Part shown: positions 34,081 to 47,166 of the stretch, piece by piece | Position numbering within the stretch: the first letter of the stretch is position 1 | How the letters are laid out: each line of letters opens with the position of its first letter | Assembly (NCBI GenBank): GCA_963575645.1 | Contig: OY754469.1 | Coordinates: forward strand, 14,464,001 to 14,528,000 | Source of the DNA: Xanthostigma xanthostigma | Taxonomy: Eukaryota > Arthropoda > Insecta > Raphidioptera > Raphidiidae | Length of the DNA stretch: 64,000 nt | Reading direction: 5' to 3' | The notes under the pieces: model-generated | The model's database searches: none | What the model was told of the DNA's origin: nothing | Seen by the model: the letters and a program-made list of their open reading frames with translations, nothing else | Position numbers and translations under genes: made by a program

Positions 34081-36140
34081 TTTTGATCAATTTAACCGAG
34101 AGCCAAATCCCATAAGGTTTGTGCGAGGTCCTTTCATTAGAATTTTTGGCGTTTCGGTAGAACTACGCCCTTGTAAGAACAGACGAGGTAATCCGGTATA
34201 CATTGTGATGCAAATGGAGGCGGCGGTGGCCAGATTCTATCTATAGCTATCTTGATTTATGTTTAACGCACTATTATGTATGTCATCCTGTGTGTGTACG
34301 GAAAATCAGGAGGAGCGAGGGGGTGCACATGAGGGCGCAATATGTGAAGATAACGCGTTGTGGACAGGTATTTTGCTCCCTTCTACAACTCGCTTCTATT
34401 AGTTTAGGTGCCTTCGGGCTATACAACAGAAAATCGGTCATGTCAACATGTGTCCGAGAATGTTTTATAAGTCACGCAGCTTGTTAGTCAAAATGAACGG
34501 TCTACCTTTGTCGTTATACAGTATACAGCATCACTGGTTAATGTAAGTATCCACCAGGGATTTTACAGATTTAGTTTTCACTGACATCTGCAGGTGCAGA
34601 TACGGGTGCGGGTTTTTTAACGTCCACATCTGCCGAGGCGGATATGGAAATAATAAGAATAATATTTTTAAAGTTAAACTTGTTTAGATGCGACTTGAAA
34701 GTATTTTTTTTCGGAAGGAAGTTGCGTGTTTACAAAGTTTCCGCTATTTAAAGACATCGACTGATAGATGGCGGCATCGTAGAAACCATCTTGAACGAAA
34801 GATGAAACATAGTTACGGACGCACGCCAATTTTGTGATCGGTTTCCGCTATTTAAAGGCATCGACTGACAGGTGGCGGTATCAGAACGCATCTATGGAAA
34901 GCATAGCCGCAGACGCAAACCAATAAGCAAGTAATTTAATTTAAGAATGATTTAAATTTTGAGTGAATATTTCTAAAAAATTGAGAGTGGTAAAAGCAAA
35001 AGAAGTTTTACTTCAACCGCGCGTAAAGGTTTCAAGCAATCATGCTTTTTTAACAATAAATGCGACTTGTGAAAGTCTGATTGGTAAATATTAAATTTCA
35101 ATAATCGGTGAAAAATGGAACCAATAGTTTTACGTTAAGCGCGCGCGCGCAAAGGTTACAAGCACTCTATTTTTTTTCTACGTATAATTCTTAATGAGTC
35201 ACAAATATTTATTAATTTAGGTTAGAGTACGATAACTCGATGTACAAAATATCCACTGGAAATACACAATTATCATTTTATATAACTTAAAACAGTGTTA
35301 TTAGCCGTTTTAAGTGCGGAAAATTGATTTTTATAAATTATTTTTTTTTTCGCTATGAATAGGTGAAGGCGTTTGGGGGAAGTTCTTTAAAAAACAATTA
35401 CGGAGTCGTGTCGATGTGATGGCGTTTTTGTTGCGCAGTGAAAAGGGGAGGGCGTTTGGGGAGATTTCTTTCAAATAAAAAATTACGGTGTCGTGTATAC
35501 AAAGTCAGATAAATACAGTAATTCTACACCAGTTGTTATGACGTGTTTATGTGATTTCTGATTGGTTAGATTAAAAAAATGAAAGTAAAAGATGAAAGCA
35601 GTTCCAGATTTTTACGTATTTTTTAGGCAATTTGTGAATAATCCGCAAAGTTTATTTTTGGAACGTCAAAATTTAGCGTTTTCTATGACTTAAAAAAATA
35701 AAGTCATTTGGACACATCGAGTTATCGTATTGGACCCATTAATTTAATTTCCTAACACCATGCACACTGATTTTAGTTAATGGTAAATACATCTGACTAA
35801 AAATTAAGTAACGAATCGGTCTATAGATTGAGTTATCGTTGGTAAAACAATGCCTTTTAACGCACTATTTAAAGCGTCGTAAAGCAAACAATTTATTTGC
35901 GTGATTTGGTTAAGTAATTAACGATCCCTGCTACTTGTTACTCTTTAGTTCTTAACCATTCCAGTTCCCTCCTGCTTACGCACTGCCCCCGGCGCTATGC
36001 CCCAATACACTGTGCAATAACACCTACGCTCGAGTGAAATACGATAACGTATCTCTACTTAAAGTAAAGATTGCCTTCATTATACAAAGCGGCCTATAAA
36101 TGTTTGAATTTATTCGTTCTTCTAAATTTTATTTTCGTAT
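34081..36140. other. Non-coding stretch with minor repeats
   Basis: 34735-34900 has two copies of GTTTCCGCTATTTAAAG followed by CATCGACTGA. 35400-35490 has an inverted relative of the 16-kb GCGCAGTGAAAAGGGG repeat. No gene was recognised. Confidence 0.45.
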
Positions 36141-36145
36141 ATAAA

Positions 36146-36660
36146 AAATTCCAGCCAATTGGGCGACGGGACCATTCCAACTTCAAAAATGTTGACATTT
36201 GATTATATAATAGAGAAAATATAATTTCTGATATCGCTTGAGGTCACGCGGGTAATGGCTAGTATTCAATATGATATTTGCTATTCGTTGCCATGGTTAC
36301 CTATAATCTACATAATATGTTTCCACATCATGTAAAAATTAGTCAAAGCATGCCGAACTAGTTTATTTCTGACAGATCCATAAAACAAAAGACCGGCTGA
36401 TTTTTTTTTATATTTTCAAAATATTTCCGAAACTACAAAGTTTAGAAAAAAAATTTAACGAAATTTTCTTAAAAAAATAAATAGAATAATAAACCGTTAT
36501 GAAAAGTATACCATTATTATATAAAAAACACCGTTATAACATATATCTCTTCTGCGCATGCGTCGATTTTCCCCAAAAACAATAGGACTCTTCATATTTG
36601 CATGAAAAGTGTTTTTGACCTAAACTAGTACCATTCCCCACTTGGGGGTTGGATGGTAAA
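36146..36660. repeat. Dispersed repeat family C, copy 2 (internally deleted)
   Basis: Same start and same terminal hairpin as 28505-29170 but lacks a segment before the final GACCTAAACTAGTACCATTC block. Confidence 0.75.
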
Positions 36661-36740
36661 ATTAAGATTAAGAATAATAACAACAGGATAGCTACAGTTT
36701 ATTACAATTGTTAAGAAACACCGATTAATCTTTACAAGTT

Positions 36741-36915
36741 TTTATTTAGTTTCACCTCTCCCGGTGTCTGTCTGTCTGAAATCAAATCTTGCAAGTTAAA
36801 TTTGACCGACTTCCTGGTTTCCGATTGAGCTGAAATTTTGCATACGTATGTAGTTCCGATGACAATACAATATTATAATAACTAACTGACCGGTCCGGCT
36901 TTCATTCGAATGCAA
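36741..36915. repeat. Dispersed repeat family B, second copy
   Basis: Nearly the same as 9945-10160 over TCAAATCTTGCAAGTTAAAT and TAACTAACTGACCGGTCCGG. Confidence 0.65.
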
Positions 36916-37214
36916 ATTGCATTTTTAATAAAGCAGACTAAAAACTTAAAAACATAATTAATAGTAAAAAAACATTTCTAAAAACAAGCTTATATTTAAA
37001 TGCTTTAAAAAAAAGAAAATAAACTTCAAATTAAACCCATTCATTACATTATACAATTTATATGATATAAAGCTTGTCGCAAGATTTTCTGGTGTAAATA
37101 AACAAGGATACAATAGGTAATTTGATCTTGACACAAGTAATTCTAAGAAAAAATGTATGTATTTCATAAAATAAATTTGGATAGGGAAATCTCGCGGAAA
37201 AGCTTATATATCAT

Positions 37215-37800
37215 ACTAGCCGTTACCTGTTGCTTCGCACGCGATTTAGACGAAACACGGATGTATTCCCATTATTTGGCATAATTACTCCTTTCTCGAC
37301 GTAGATCCCCCAAATAAATTTCAAAATCAATGACGTTCACGTGATCAACGTCCTGACAAACCTTGAAAATGACACCCATGTTGTTTTTTTAGACTATTTA
37401 CCTCTTTTCACCCTCTGAAGGGTTTGTTTTTGAAAAAACATGAAACACGTGTTTATTTATTTGTTGACAGGAGTAATCCTGCGCATTTTCGATTTGATAC
37501 ATCTATTTTATATGGTTTCGGAATGCAAATTTTGAACGTCTGTTACTCCCTTTTAGAGGTTGAATGTTCAAAAGTCAGTTCTTAGTGGATGCCTACGTCA
37601 TAGTAACTATCTGCGTGCCAAATTCCAGTCTAATCCGTCCAGTGGTTTGAGCTGTGCATTGATTCTTCATGACAATTTTCAACCCCCGTTACACCCTTTT
37701 AGGGATTGAATTTCCAAAAATCCGTTCTTGGCGGATGCCTACATCATAGGAACTATCTGTGTGCCAAATTTCAGCCCAAAACAATAAAGAAATAGATGCA
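37215..37800. repeat. Retroelement-like dispersed repeat
   Basis: Starts ACTAGCCGTTACCTGTTGCT, a wording common at the ends of insect non-LTR or Helitron remnants. 37600-37780 matches 57265-57395 on the opposite strand (GCCAAATTTCAG; ACACCCTTTTAGGG). No intact frame. Confidence 0.5.
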
Positions 37801-38246
37801 CAATTAATCCTTGTGTCGTTTTTGTGTGAACGTGTCTTAAACAGTGGTTAGTACTTGTAACAAAAAATCGATTTCTCTGCTTTGGAAAAATACAAAAAAA
37901 GCAGAAGAAACAGTAAACAATTTGAGTGAAACGCCAAATATTATTTTTATTATTGAACGGAAATGTCGACAATGAAGTCGTTGAAGCGTTTCCAGCGTCC
38001 CGAAACCAAATATTATTTGTTTGCATTTTTGAAATGAAAAAACTTTTCTCGTTATTTAAAATTACATAGTTACAGTTCCGACAATCAAGCTTGGTTAAAT
38101 GCTATTTTTAAAAAATTATTTCAGGGTTATCCTAATATTCTTAGAACTAAAGAAATGCTACTGCTGTGATTTTATTTATCAAGTATCAAAACTGATATCC
38201 TATAATCTAGTTATAAAGTTTTGTTCTCCTCTCTCTAAATAGCCTG

Positions 38247-38984
38247 AAGGCCGCTGCACACGAGGCTTAATTTGGCGCTAGATTCCTTGCTAGATTTGAC
38301 TACTAGTTTTCTAGCGTTGGTTTTCTTAATTGTTTTGTCTGGTGCGCGCGCAGTGACAGTTCAAATATAAACACAGAGCGAAACGTGTCTGTTCTCCATA
38401 TATTTAATAACTTCTATATTGCTAGTGGCCATAAGTGGAAGCGTGGCCCATGAAGTGTTGTCTATCTCTTTCTTTTTACTTGACCCTTTGTGCGCAAGTG
38501 TCGCGTCTGTAGTGGGCCAATTAGTAAGTGGAATAGAGCAAGCCACCTTCCTTTCACAGCTTAATTCCATGAGCAAACTGACGTTGCAAGTGACGCGCGT
38601 CCATACACGGACATGCGCATGAGACGCAGGGCATAATAAGTGAGACAGACGTATCTGCACCGTAGTGTTTAAGTCTTTCTCCCGATCTTTGCTAGCAATA
38701 TAGAGGGTATTAAGTATATTATGCTTTTGTCTGACTCTGAGCTGAATGACGCCGTGTTGGTTTGTGAGCGTTTTTTCATTTCGCTCACGTGACAAGATAT
38801 TGTTTCCTGATTGGTTCTTGAGCAAGCAGAGGACATAGCAAGAAAAAATAGCCCCTGTTCTTATTTTTAAAATCTATCTTGTGAGCTAGCAGGCGATCCC
38901 GCAGTGACGTCATTTCCAGCATCGTATAGCCTGCCGACCAGCAGAATTCTGAGCAGTGTTTCCAGCCTCGTGTGCAGCGGCCTT
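38247..38984. mobile_element. MITE with 19-bp perfect inverted termini, carrying family D repeat
   Basis: Termini AAGGCCGCTGCACACGAGG (38247-38265) and its exact complement (38966-38984). Family D (38421-38722, also at 32446) lies inside, so either family D inserted here or it was captured. No target duplication is clear. Confidence 0.75.
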
Positions 38985-39448
38985 TAGAGGATACTACCCC
39001 TCCCCTATTTTGAATCGCTCCAGCGTCCGCAGAGTGACCAGAATCACCGACTTTGAGAAATATTGATTCACAAAAACTACTTTTTGTATCATGATTGTGC
39101 GATTAAGTCACTTGTGGATCGTCACAGAAGCACAATTGATGTATCACGAGCGCGCGATTGTCTAAACACATTGCATACTTGCAGTGTCGCACTTCTCCAT
39201 ACCATTGATTTCAACGAGGCTACATTCTTGACGCGCAAGCGCGCGGATTTATTTTTCATTTCTTCAAACAATTTATAGAGTGATGAAGTATGTTCTCTGT
39301 CCAATTTAGCAACGTGATAGTTATCGATAACTACTTAGATCGAGTAAAAGTGCGATTGAATTTTCAAGCTGTCGCCAAGTCGGGCGATCGAACGATGTAG
39401 TTACTAAATCGCGCGTTTTCGATACATATGTGCATTGGTCCTAGTGTC

Positions 39449-39958
39449 CAGTACCGGATTAACCTATAAGCAAAGTAAGCAATTGCTTAGGGTATCACGT
39501 CTCAGGGGGCGCCAAGAAGCACAACTCAGAAAAGTATCCCACTAAACCGTGTCAACAATTTTTTTTTCTTTTTGTCATGTTTTCAAAATTTGATCTACTG
39601 ATATGTCTTTAGTATAGAAATTAAAAATAAATAATTATTTATTTTTGAAAATAAAAACGAAAAAACATTACAATTAAAAGAAATTGAATGCTTAAGAAAT
39701 AATGTTTTTTCGTTTTTATTTTCAAGTTTTGAACTTTTTTTTAATTGTATTAAAATGCCTAAGGTCCGATTTTATAGACAGCCAAATTTTCAATTTGAGC
39801 ATTTGATTGTGAAAATCAATTTTTTTCCTAAAAATCTATGCTTTTTAACTTTTTTCTAACAATTTGATTTTTTTTTATAAACTGAACTGACCGTATTAGA
39901 GATGGGGGCCCATAAGCAAGAAGTGCTTAGGGCATCAAGAAGTATTAATGCGGCACTG
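39449..39958. mobile_element. hAT MITE with 8-bp target duplication
   Basis: 510 bp, CAGTACCGGATTAA to TTAATGCGGCACTG, flanked by CTAGTGTC at 39441-39448 and 39959-39966. Paired TGCTTAGGG motifs stand near both ends, and an inner hairpin lies at about 39643-39726. Confidence 0.88.
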
Positions 39959-40358
39959 CTAGTGTCACAGTTTACCAAAATAACGGTGTTAATTAATTTT
40001 GCAACTGCGCGTCGTGTCAACTGTACGTCCAACATTCATGAACCGCGGCCGCCAAATCGACCCTCCGCAGATGTCAGCGGCTGTGGCAGAAGGACCGCAG
40101 CCGATGATCGCAGTTTCATTTGCGATGACCGCTTCACTGGACGTTCTAATATCTCTCCGCGTTTACTGTAAAGCCGAATACACACTGTCTGAGTTGTCGC
40201 ATTCAAATTTTGAATAACAATTCACAGTCGATCATCTAGTAAACACTTCAATGCATTTTTAACCACCTAGTATTAATGAACCACAGTCCACAAGCCCGAA
40301 AAATAAGAAAATCGGGAGTCTAAATTTTGATTACAAGATTTGACTCAAACTGACAGAC

Positions 40359-40702
40359 TGACATTATTAGCGGTTATAAGACGAATTCAGCAACCTACAA
40401 CACAAGGTCATTCAAATTATTTTATTTTTATATTTTATTTAAAAAAAATCAAAATTTTTATTTTTAGCATATTCTGTTCAATATTCAGAATATTCAAAAT
40501 AGTCACGTATGTAGGTATCGAAATTACACCAGAAATGTCATCATTTCGAGCATCTTCCGTAGGTAGACCCAAGCAAAGGTTAGTGGATCCTTTAAAAGTG
40601 AATATTCCGATATGTTTAGATTTTTCGACATCGATTTTGCATGATTAGAATGACCTTGTGTTGTAGGTTGCTGAATTCGTCTTAAAATCACTAATAATGT
40701 CA
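40359..40702. repeat. Inverted-repeat element, about 53-bp arms
   Basis: Arms 40359-40412 and 40650-40702 mirror GACGAATTCAGCAACCTACA and ACACAAGGTCATT. The open frames on both strands follow from this symmetry. Confidence 0.75.
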
Positions 40703-41200
40703 TCGAAAAAAAAAATAGGTACATGGTTTCGTAAAAAAAGTGAAGTTGACCTTAACGTAGCTTCAGCGCCTCCACCGATAAAAAATAGGGTGGTCAAGTA
40801 TGACGGCCTTCTCGAACACTAAAACTTTTGTTTGAAACATTTTTGGATATGATCAATAGTTTGAGTGCTATTGCTCTGTAACACTTTATGTGCCTCACCC
40901 TGTATACATGTAAGAAATCACCGTTCGCGTAACGCTAGCAAACTCGCAAACAAACTACTGACTGAGATATATTTATATTTTATGCACTGGCTATGAGAGG
41001 AAGAGAGAAAAGAAATGCGCACGCACTGCCCTCTCTTTACGTTACGCATTCACCAGCTTACTCCCCAAGTCAAGCGTGCGTAAAGAAGTTTTACTTTAAA
41101 AATTTGTTATAAATACTTTTATTTAAAATTCAAAATATCACTGGGAATATATATATGTTTATTATTTTCACATAGGTAATTAAAATATAATAGCCTATAC

Positions 41201-41531
41201 CTGCGTTTTTTGACCGCGGCCCGGTACGAGGTTTTAAAATTCCTCGCGGCTCACCTTATGAAAAAAAGATGAGAGGTGTCGTGGAACACCCGGTTAGAAC
41301 GAAGTTCTTTTCGCTATTTTATATGTATCACATAATTTTTTAACTATAATTTGTCTGATAAATTATTCGAAAATTTTATTTATAATATAATATGATTATT
41401 AAACAAAAAATAATGTAAAAGAAAAACATATGTAAACATTTTTTTTTGTGTTTTTACAATATTTTTCGCGACCCGTCCAAATTTTTCTACGACCCGATGC
41501 CGGGTCGCGACCCACACTTTAGGAAACGGTG
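41201..41531. mobile_element. Probable hAT MITE with decayed ends
   Basis: Left end CTGCGTTTTTTGACCGCGGC and right end GTCGCGACCCACACTTTAGG...GGTG resemble the ends of hAT elements with subterminal GCGGCCCG/GTCGCGACCC. Flanks share TATAC only (GCCTATAC against AGGTATAC). Confidence 0.5.
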
Positions 41532-41865
41532 AGGTATACCAAATGCAACTAAGTTTTAAGTATCAGAAATGTGCCTACTTAGTTTGGTCCGGAAGATGAC
41601 CACAAGTGAGACCTATGTCTGAAGGCGATTTGACATAATGTGAATGCGGCTTTAACAAATCAAACAGCATTGCGTTATTAGTTGTATCAGCGAGAGGGCA
41701 ACAGTTGAACAACGACAGTTCGTTGTTATACAACAACAAAAAGACATACTGACCGAGTCCCTCGTGCATCGCGACTAGGGTTTGCAGTATGGGCACTGAA
41801 ATCTAATTTGTATTTCCCGGTACCGGAAGGAGATCTAGTACCGAGAAATTCGATACTAGAGAAAA

Positions 41866-42518
41866 AATTCCAGACAGTTGGGCGACGGGACCATTCCAAC
41901 TTCAAAAATGTTGACATTTGATTATAATAAATAAAATAAAATTTCTGATTCGCGTGAGGTGACGCGGGTAATGGCTAGTATTCAATATGATATTAACTAT
42001 TCATTACTATGGTTACCTACATAGTATGTTCCACGTTATGTAAAAATTAATCAAAGCATACCTAACTAGTTTATTTCTGACAGATCCATAAAACAAAAGA
42101 GCGGATGATTTTTTTTTATTTTCAAAATATTTCCGAAACTACTAAGTTTAGAAAAAAAAATTTAACAAAACTTTCTTGAAAAAATAAATAACATAATAAG
42201 CCGTTATGAAAAGTATACCATTATTATATAAAAAATACCGTTTTAGCATATATCTCTTCTGCGCATGCGCCGATTTTCCCTAAAAACAATAGGGCTCTTC
42301 ATATTTGCATACCAAACATTCTCCCAAAATTTGGTTTCAATCTGCTCATCCGTTTGATCTGTATCGTGTTTACAGACAAACAGACGCACAGAGATTTTCC
42401 AAAAATATGTTTTTTGGATTCGGGGGATCTCAAAACGGAAAGATATTGTAAAATTTTTGAAAAGTGATTTTTGACCTAAACTAGTACCATTCCCCACTTG
42501 TGAGTTGGAATGGTAAAA
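41866..42518. repeat. Dispersed repeat family C, copy 3
   Basis: Near-full-length copy, starting AAATTCCAGACAGTTGGGCG and ending in the ACCATTCC/GGAATGGT hairpin. Confidence 0.75.
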
Positions 42519-43889
42519 TGTGTTAAATGCTTGTTGTGCGTGAAATTATATGTTGGAAATAGTTTTGAAGAAGTTTAATCACAATACAAATCACTGAATT
42601 ACCCTACGTAATTCAATAAACTTTAAATATTACAATCTGTCTCAATAATAATCACGCGCTGTCATCTAACGAAATAGTAGTAACTAAATTTCGTCCTGTT
42701 ATCTAGATGTCGCCTTCAACTTAAGTCACGTTTAATCCAACGTACACAAACGTAACGTCTTCTCATAAAGCGTCGTACCGTAAAAGTGTTGCGCTAATTG
42801 CACGGTTTTAATCCCAATCAAATGCGCATTAGATGTTTCACAACAAAAAAATATTTCTAGTTCATTATCTAATAGCTAGTGAGGAAGAGGGCAGCGAGGT
42901 CGTGAACTCAGTTACAACACACGCTGTTATAATTTGAACCAAAATTAAACATTATTTTTTTTCTTTACAGTACATTTCAATAAAAGCTCGTTTTTAAAAA
43001 AATACTTGTTTTATTTTTAAGCTTTTAGTTATATTATATATTATATGAAAAGAAAACGTTTTAATTAAAATCACCGCAGACACGCTCTCCCACCATCAAA
43101 ACCGGGACTTCCACCACATTTTTTCATTTTTTCAAACTTGTTTTTTTAAAATTGTGTAAAGAAAATGTCAGAATTGTATTGTCATCGAAATTGCATAATC
43201 AAGTCTGATTACTTTGAACAGTGAATATTATTCCACATAGATACATGAACTATTTAAACCATTTTTTTTTGTTCTATCCTTCTTTAAATCGCAAACAAGA
43301 ATTAAAGAATTATGTATATTTTAAATGGCTGAGCATAAAAAGCCATATGATGACGAAAGTACACTTATTTATCTATAGTATAGAAAGAGCTGTGTCCAAA
43401 AAATCTTACTCGTGGTTCGGTTTCAATTTGACAGATCAATGAGCGTGACACAGTAGATCTAATCACACACTTTTAGAATATTTTATGATAAGAAAAGCTT
43501 CCGAAAAATTCTCAAAAAAATTGTTTCATCATCTGTTTGGTCAAGGGGAAGTTTTTAGTTCGGGCATCACGTAAAAATAGTGGGAACGAGTTGTTGACAA
43601 TGTCTTAAGCTCGAAGCCACCTTATAGTAGTAAAGTTTTTTTTTTATATTAATAATAATAATGCGTTTAACGTCCGTTTCTCAACTTCATGTCATAACAT
43701 ACGCCATTCGCACCATTACTATTTTCCATCAAACAAACTTCCCGTTATTTTCTACATTTTTAAATTTTCACTTAATTAATAGCAATGGGCGAATGCAGGA
43801 ATCTTAGGACATTAGGATAAGGTAGGCAAATTTTGAGCACGGGAGCTTGACAGGTAATCGGCCATGGCTTTGAATAAGGATATTTATGT

Positions 43890-44266
43890 GGAATTATTGA
43901 GGGAAACCATGAAATACCTCAATAAAATGGCCGGTACAGGAGTAACCGTTTCTCGGCGAGAGGCAGCAGGAAAAAGTCCCAGCCACATCTGCCCCCGTTT
44001 GGATTCGAACCCGGTACCTCCCGAATGAGAGTCTAGTGCTCTCACCGCTACGCCACCCCGCTCGGTCCATCTTGATATTTAGTATCTGGAATTGTTGAGG
44101 GAAACCATGGAAAACCTCAACAAGATGGCCGGTACAGGAGTAACCGTTTCTCGGCGAGAGGCAGCAGGAAAAAGTCCCAGCCACATCTGCCCCCGCTTGG
44201 ATTCGAACCCGGTACCTCCCGAATGCGAGTCTAGTGCTCTCATCACTACGCCACCCCGCTCGGACA
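43890..44266 (-). mobile_element. Tandem pair of tRNA-derived SINE-like units
   Basis: Two units of about 180 bp repeat with a 198-bp period on the minus strand. Each has a pol III A box (TGGCGTAGCGG type at 44055-44045; TGGCGTAGTG at 44253-44244) and a B box GGTTCGAATCC (44011-44001 and 44209-44199). Both end in a body with CTGCTGCCTCTCGCCGAGAA and TCATGGTTTCCCTCAA. The head resembles a tRNA but the stems are incomplete. Open frames here on both strands are by-products. Confidence 0.75.
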
Positions 44267-44875
44267 AGTTTTTTTTTTAAATTGGAGTGTGTAGTTTGAA
44301 AAAAATATACAATGCGATTTATGGGTACCTATACATTTCATTGATGACTAAATCAGATAGTCGCTGTCAAGTGAATGCATTCATAAGTAAACTAACGGAA
44401 TCCGTGATTGCGTCAGACAACAAGCTCTATTGTATGTTTAATTCATTGTTGTAATCCCGAGCTTTTGCTTTGCGCGATCCGCCATTGGCCCTCATGATCT
44501 CATCGTTTTACAATGCGGGCTGCAAATCTTTGCAGTGTCAGCTACAATCGGATTCAAAAACAATAATAAGCTGTTTTGTTACAAACTATTCCTAAAATGA
44601 AGGGTACACGGGGAGAAGGCGGTTTGTCAAAAAATGTAAATTGTGCAGGAGAGCATTTTGAAGTGTTTAAGATCGTACCATTTACTTGCTGATGCATTTC
44701 TTTCAACGCTTATAACTTTCGACCTAGCGTATTCTTGTCTAAAATGAATACACCAACAGAAAGGTACGACTTTTGGCTACAAGATGGCATAAAATAATTA
44801 ATTTCGAATTTTTACTGACAAATCGCCTTCTTCCCGTGTACCCTTCAGATAAAATCTTCAATAATGTGTTTTCGT

Positions 44876-45660
44876 TATTTTTTGGGTTCCGTATCTCAAA
44901 AAGAAAAAAGGAACCCTTATAGGAGCACTTTGTTGTGTGTCTGTCAAGACTCTTGGGAATCAAAATCTATGGGCTATATGCCAGGAGGCGGAGTTATAAA
45001 TTTTTCGATGCGAGCGTTTGTGGTGAGCACTAGGGGAACCTTCAAACTCAAATTTTCCGTATGTCAGTGAGCAATGTTTATTAAAAGTGAAAATAGTTAT
45101 AATTTTATTAAGTTTTTTAATTACAAAGAAAACAGGAAAACTAAGCGATCTGGAAATGCTTGTTGTGTTCCGGGCTGTTGCGTTGATGGCGATTTAAGTA
45201 AAATAAAGACCATTAGCGCCCTAATTTGACGTTCCGCTATCAGTGTAAACAAATTAACATCAGTTTTTCTTATTACATTTTTTTTTGACACACCATGGCC
45301 AACTTAAGTTTTTGACTTATCACCTTAGAAACATGTCGCGATTTCCATAAAAAGTGGGTTCAATAATTCTCTATTACCTACTAGCGGTGCTAGTAGGCTT
45401 CGTGCACCTAGAGTCACGAAAAATGGCAACAAAAAGCGTGGTCAAAAGATGATGTTAAATTAATTTCTTTTCTTAAAAATTTTAACTTTAATTTTGAATA
45501 ACTTTTGACGAAGTAAATTTATCGAAAAATCATAAGAGACCTTTTTTGTAGAACGTCCAATTTCCTACAAAACTATGTATTACTCATTTATTTCGAAGAT
45601 TTTTTTAACACAAAAACTAAAAATAGGGGGCGAGCGTAAAAAAACAACTAGGCAAATAAC
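44876..45660 (+). repeat. Dispersed repeat family E, copy 1
   Basis: Opens TTTTGGGTTCCGTATCTCAA and repeats at 50282-50990 (GAGCGTTTGTGGTGAGCACT, TTCCGTATGTCAGTGAGCAA, GACGTTCCGCT). A GGGTTCCGTA start is common in insect short retroelements. No intact frame. Confidence 0.65.
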
Positions 45661-45942
45661 GGACACCCTATACACAGTTAAAAAGAATCGATTCAATTGA
45701 TCGATTATTTTTCGAGAATGATCGATTTATAATTTTACTTTGCTTTTCTTACGGAGGAATGTGTGTGGTCACAAACTAAAATCATTATTATTTTGCCAAT
45801 GCTTTCTGAAGTCTAGCATTAGCCGCACTGACGTCATAAGTGCTGTCTCAAAACAGATTTTTTAGTTATGTACTTTTAATACTTACATCAGAGTGATCCT
45901 TATAAAAAAACGAGTGTGCTTTAGAGTTTAGACCACACGACT

Positions 45943-46485
45943 GAAGTAAAACTTCTTCCTGCCATAATTTGTTATTATTCACCCGAAAATTCACAAAATA
46001 TGAACTTTAAATTGATTTTACAATTTTTTCACTTTAAACGTAGAATATTTAACTTATTGAACAAAATTTTAATTTATAAAATTGTTCAAGAACGAAATGA
46101 ACAGTCTAATGTAAGAAGAAAGAAATATAAACATAAAGATAATGAAAACAAAAGTAATACATTGCAATTACTTAGCTGTCGTTGGATTTTAAGCGTAAAT
46201 CTTTATGAAATATTATTTAAAGTAGGTTTACAAAACTTTTTCCTGTCACCCGATAGCGCCACTGGCAAGTAAAGTATGTGTTATTCTATTGTTAGTACTG
46301 CATATATTTTCGGCCACCTGATGGTGACACTAGCCAGTGAAGTATTTGTCCTCCTCTTTCTATGTTCACTAACTTATATCTCCCTCTCAACTTCCGTTCT
46401 CGCCCGATTACACTTCCGTAAATCTCTCGTCACGCATTCACCAGCTTACTCCCCAAGTCAAGCGTGCCTAAAGAAGTTTTACTTC
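45943..46485. mobile_element. Short element bounded by GAAGTAAAACTTC palindromes, copy 1
   Basis: Ends are GAAGTAAAACTTC (45943-45955) and GAAGTTTTACTTC (46473-46485). The right side has CACCAGCTTACTCCCCAAGT. A related element in the opposite orientation lies at 53384-53970, and 41045-41097 keeps only the right end. Confidence 0.6.
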
Positions 46486-47016
46486 AAAAATGATTTTGTC
46501 AAAGCGATCCTGACATTGCGGCTTTAAATATTATGTGTATTGTGTGCCCTTGAAAAGGACCGGAAATGCAATGCGGAGTATGAAATCAGTTCAGGAGGAT
46601 TCAGTAATATTCATTAAAGGCGTTACGGTTCCACATTATATACAGCTATATAGCTTACTAACTACTCTGCTATGCTTATACAATAATTGTTGATGGGGTC
46701 AGCGTTATGTGCGAACATCCCATCGAAATATAGCTCTATTAGAGCTACTGACTCTCCTTGATATTTCAGTTTCATAGTAGTGAAATTACGAGCAAATCTG
46801 GACTTAGGTCCTCAAAACCTGCAGGTAGAGGCAGAAGATCAATGGAAAGGCAAATTATATTTTTTATGAGGAATGGTTTTAAGACCTAAGCATATATTAT
46901 GTTTATCATATCCGGTGATTATATCATCTATAGAAAGTGTCAATCTTCATTAATTATTATTTATATATTGTATTATATCTATACATTTTTGAAAAAAAAC
47001 CGGATATACCGCAAAC

Positions 47017-47166
47017 TATGATAGTAAAGATTAACAGCAAAATGGCCAATAAATACACAGATAAAATATTATATAGTCATATATTTTTTAATTAAAAAAT
47101 ATATTAATATATAATATTTCATCTGTGTATTTATTGGTTATTTTCCTGTTAATCTTTACTATCATA
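47017..47166. repeat. AT-rich hairpin, about 55-bp arms
   Basis: ATGATAGTAAAGATTAACAG and AATAAATACACAGAT are mirrored at 47110-47166. Non-coding. Confidence 0.7.

Noticed and set aside
38361..38825. Minus-strand open frame of 154 codons, the longest near 38 kb
   Set aside because: Inside a MITE and family D repeat; the matching region at 32446 has different frames, so it is not under coding constraint.
42243..42497. 84-codon minus-strand frame
   Set aside because: Part of repeat family C; the other two copies do not preserve it.
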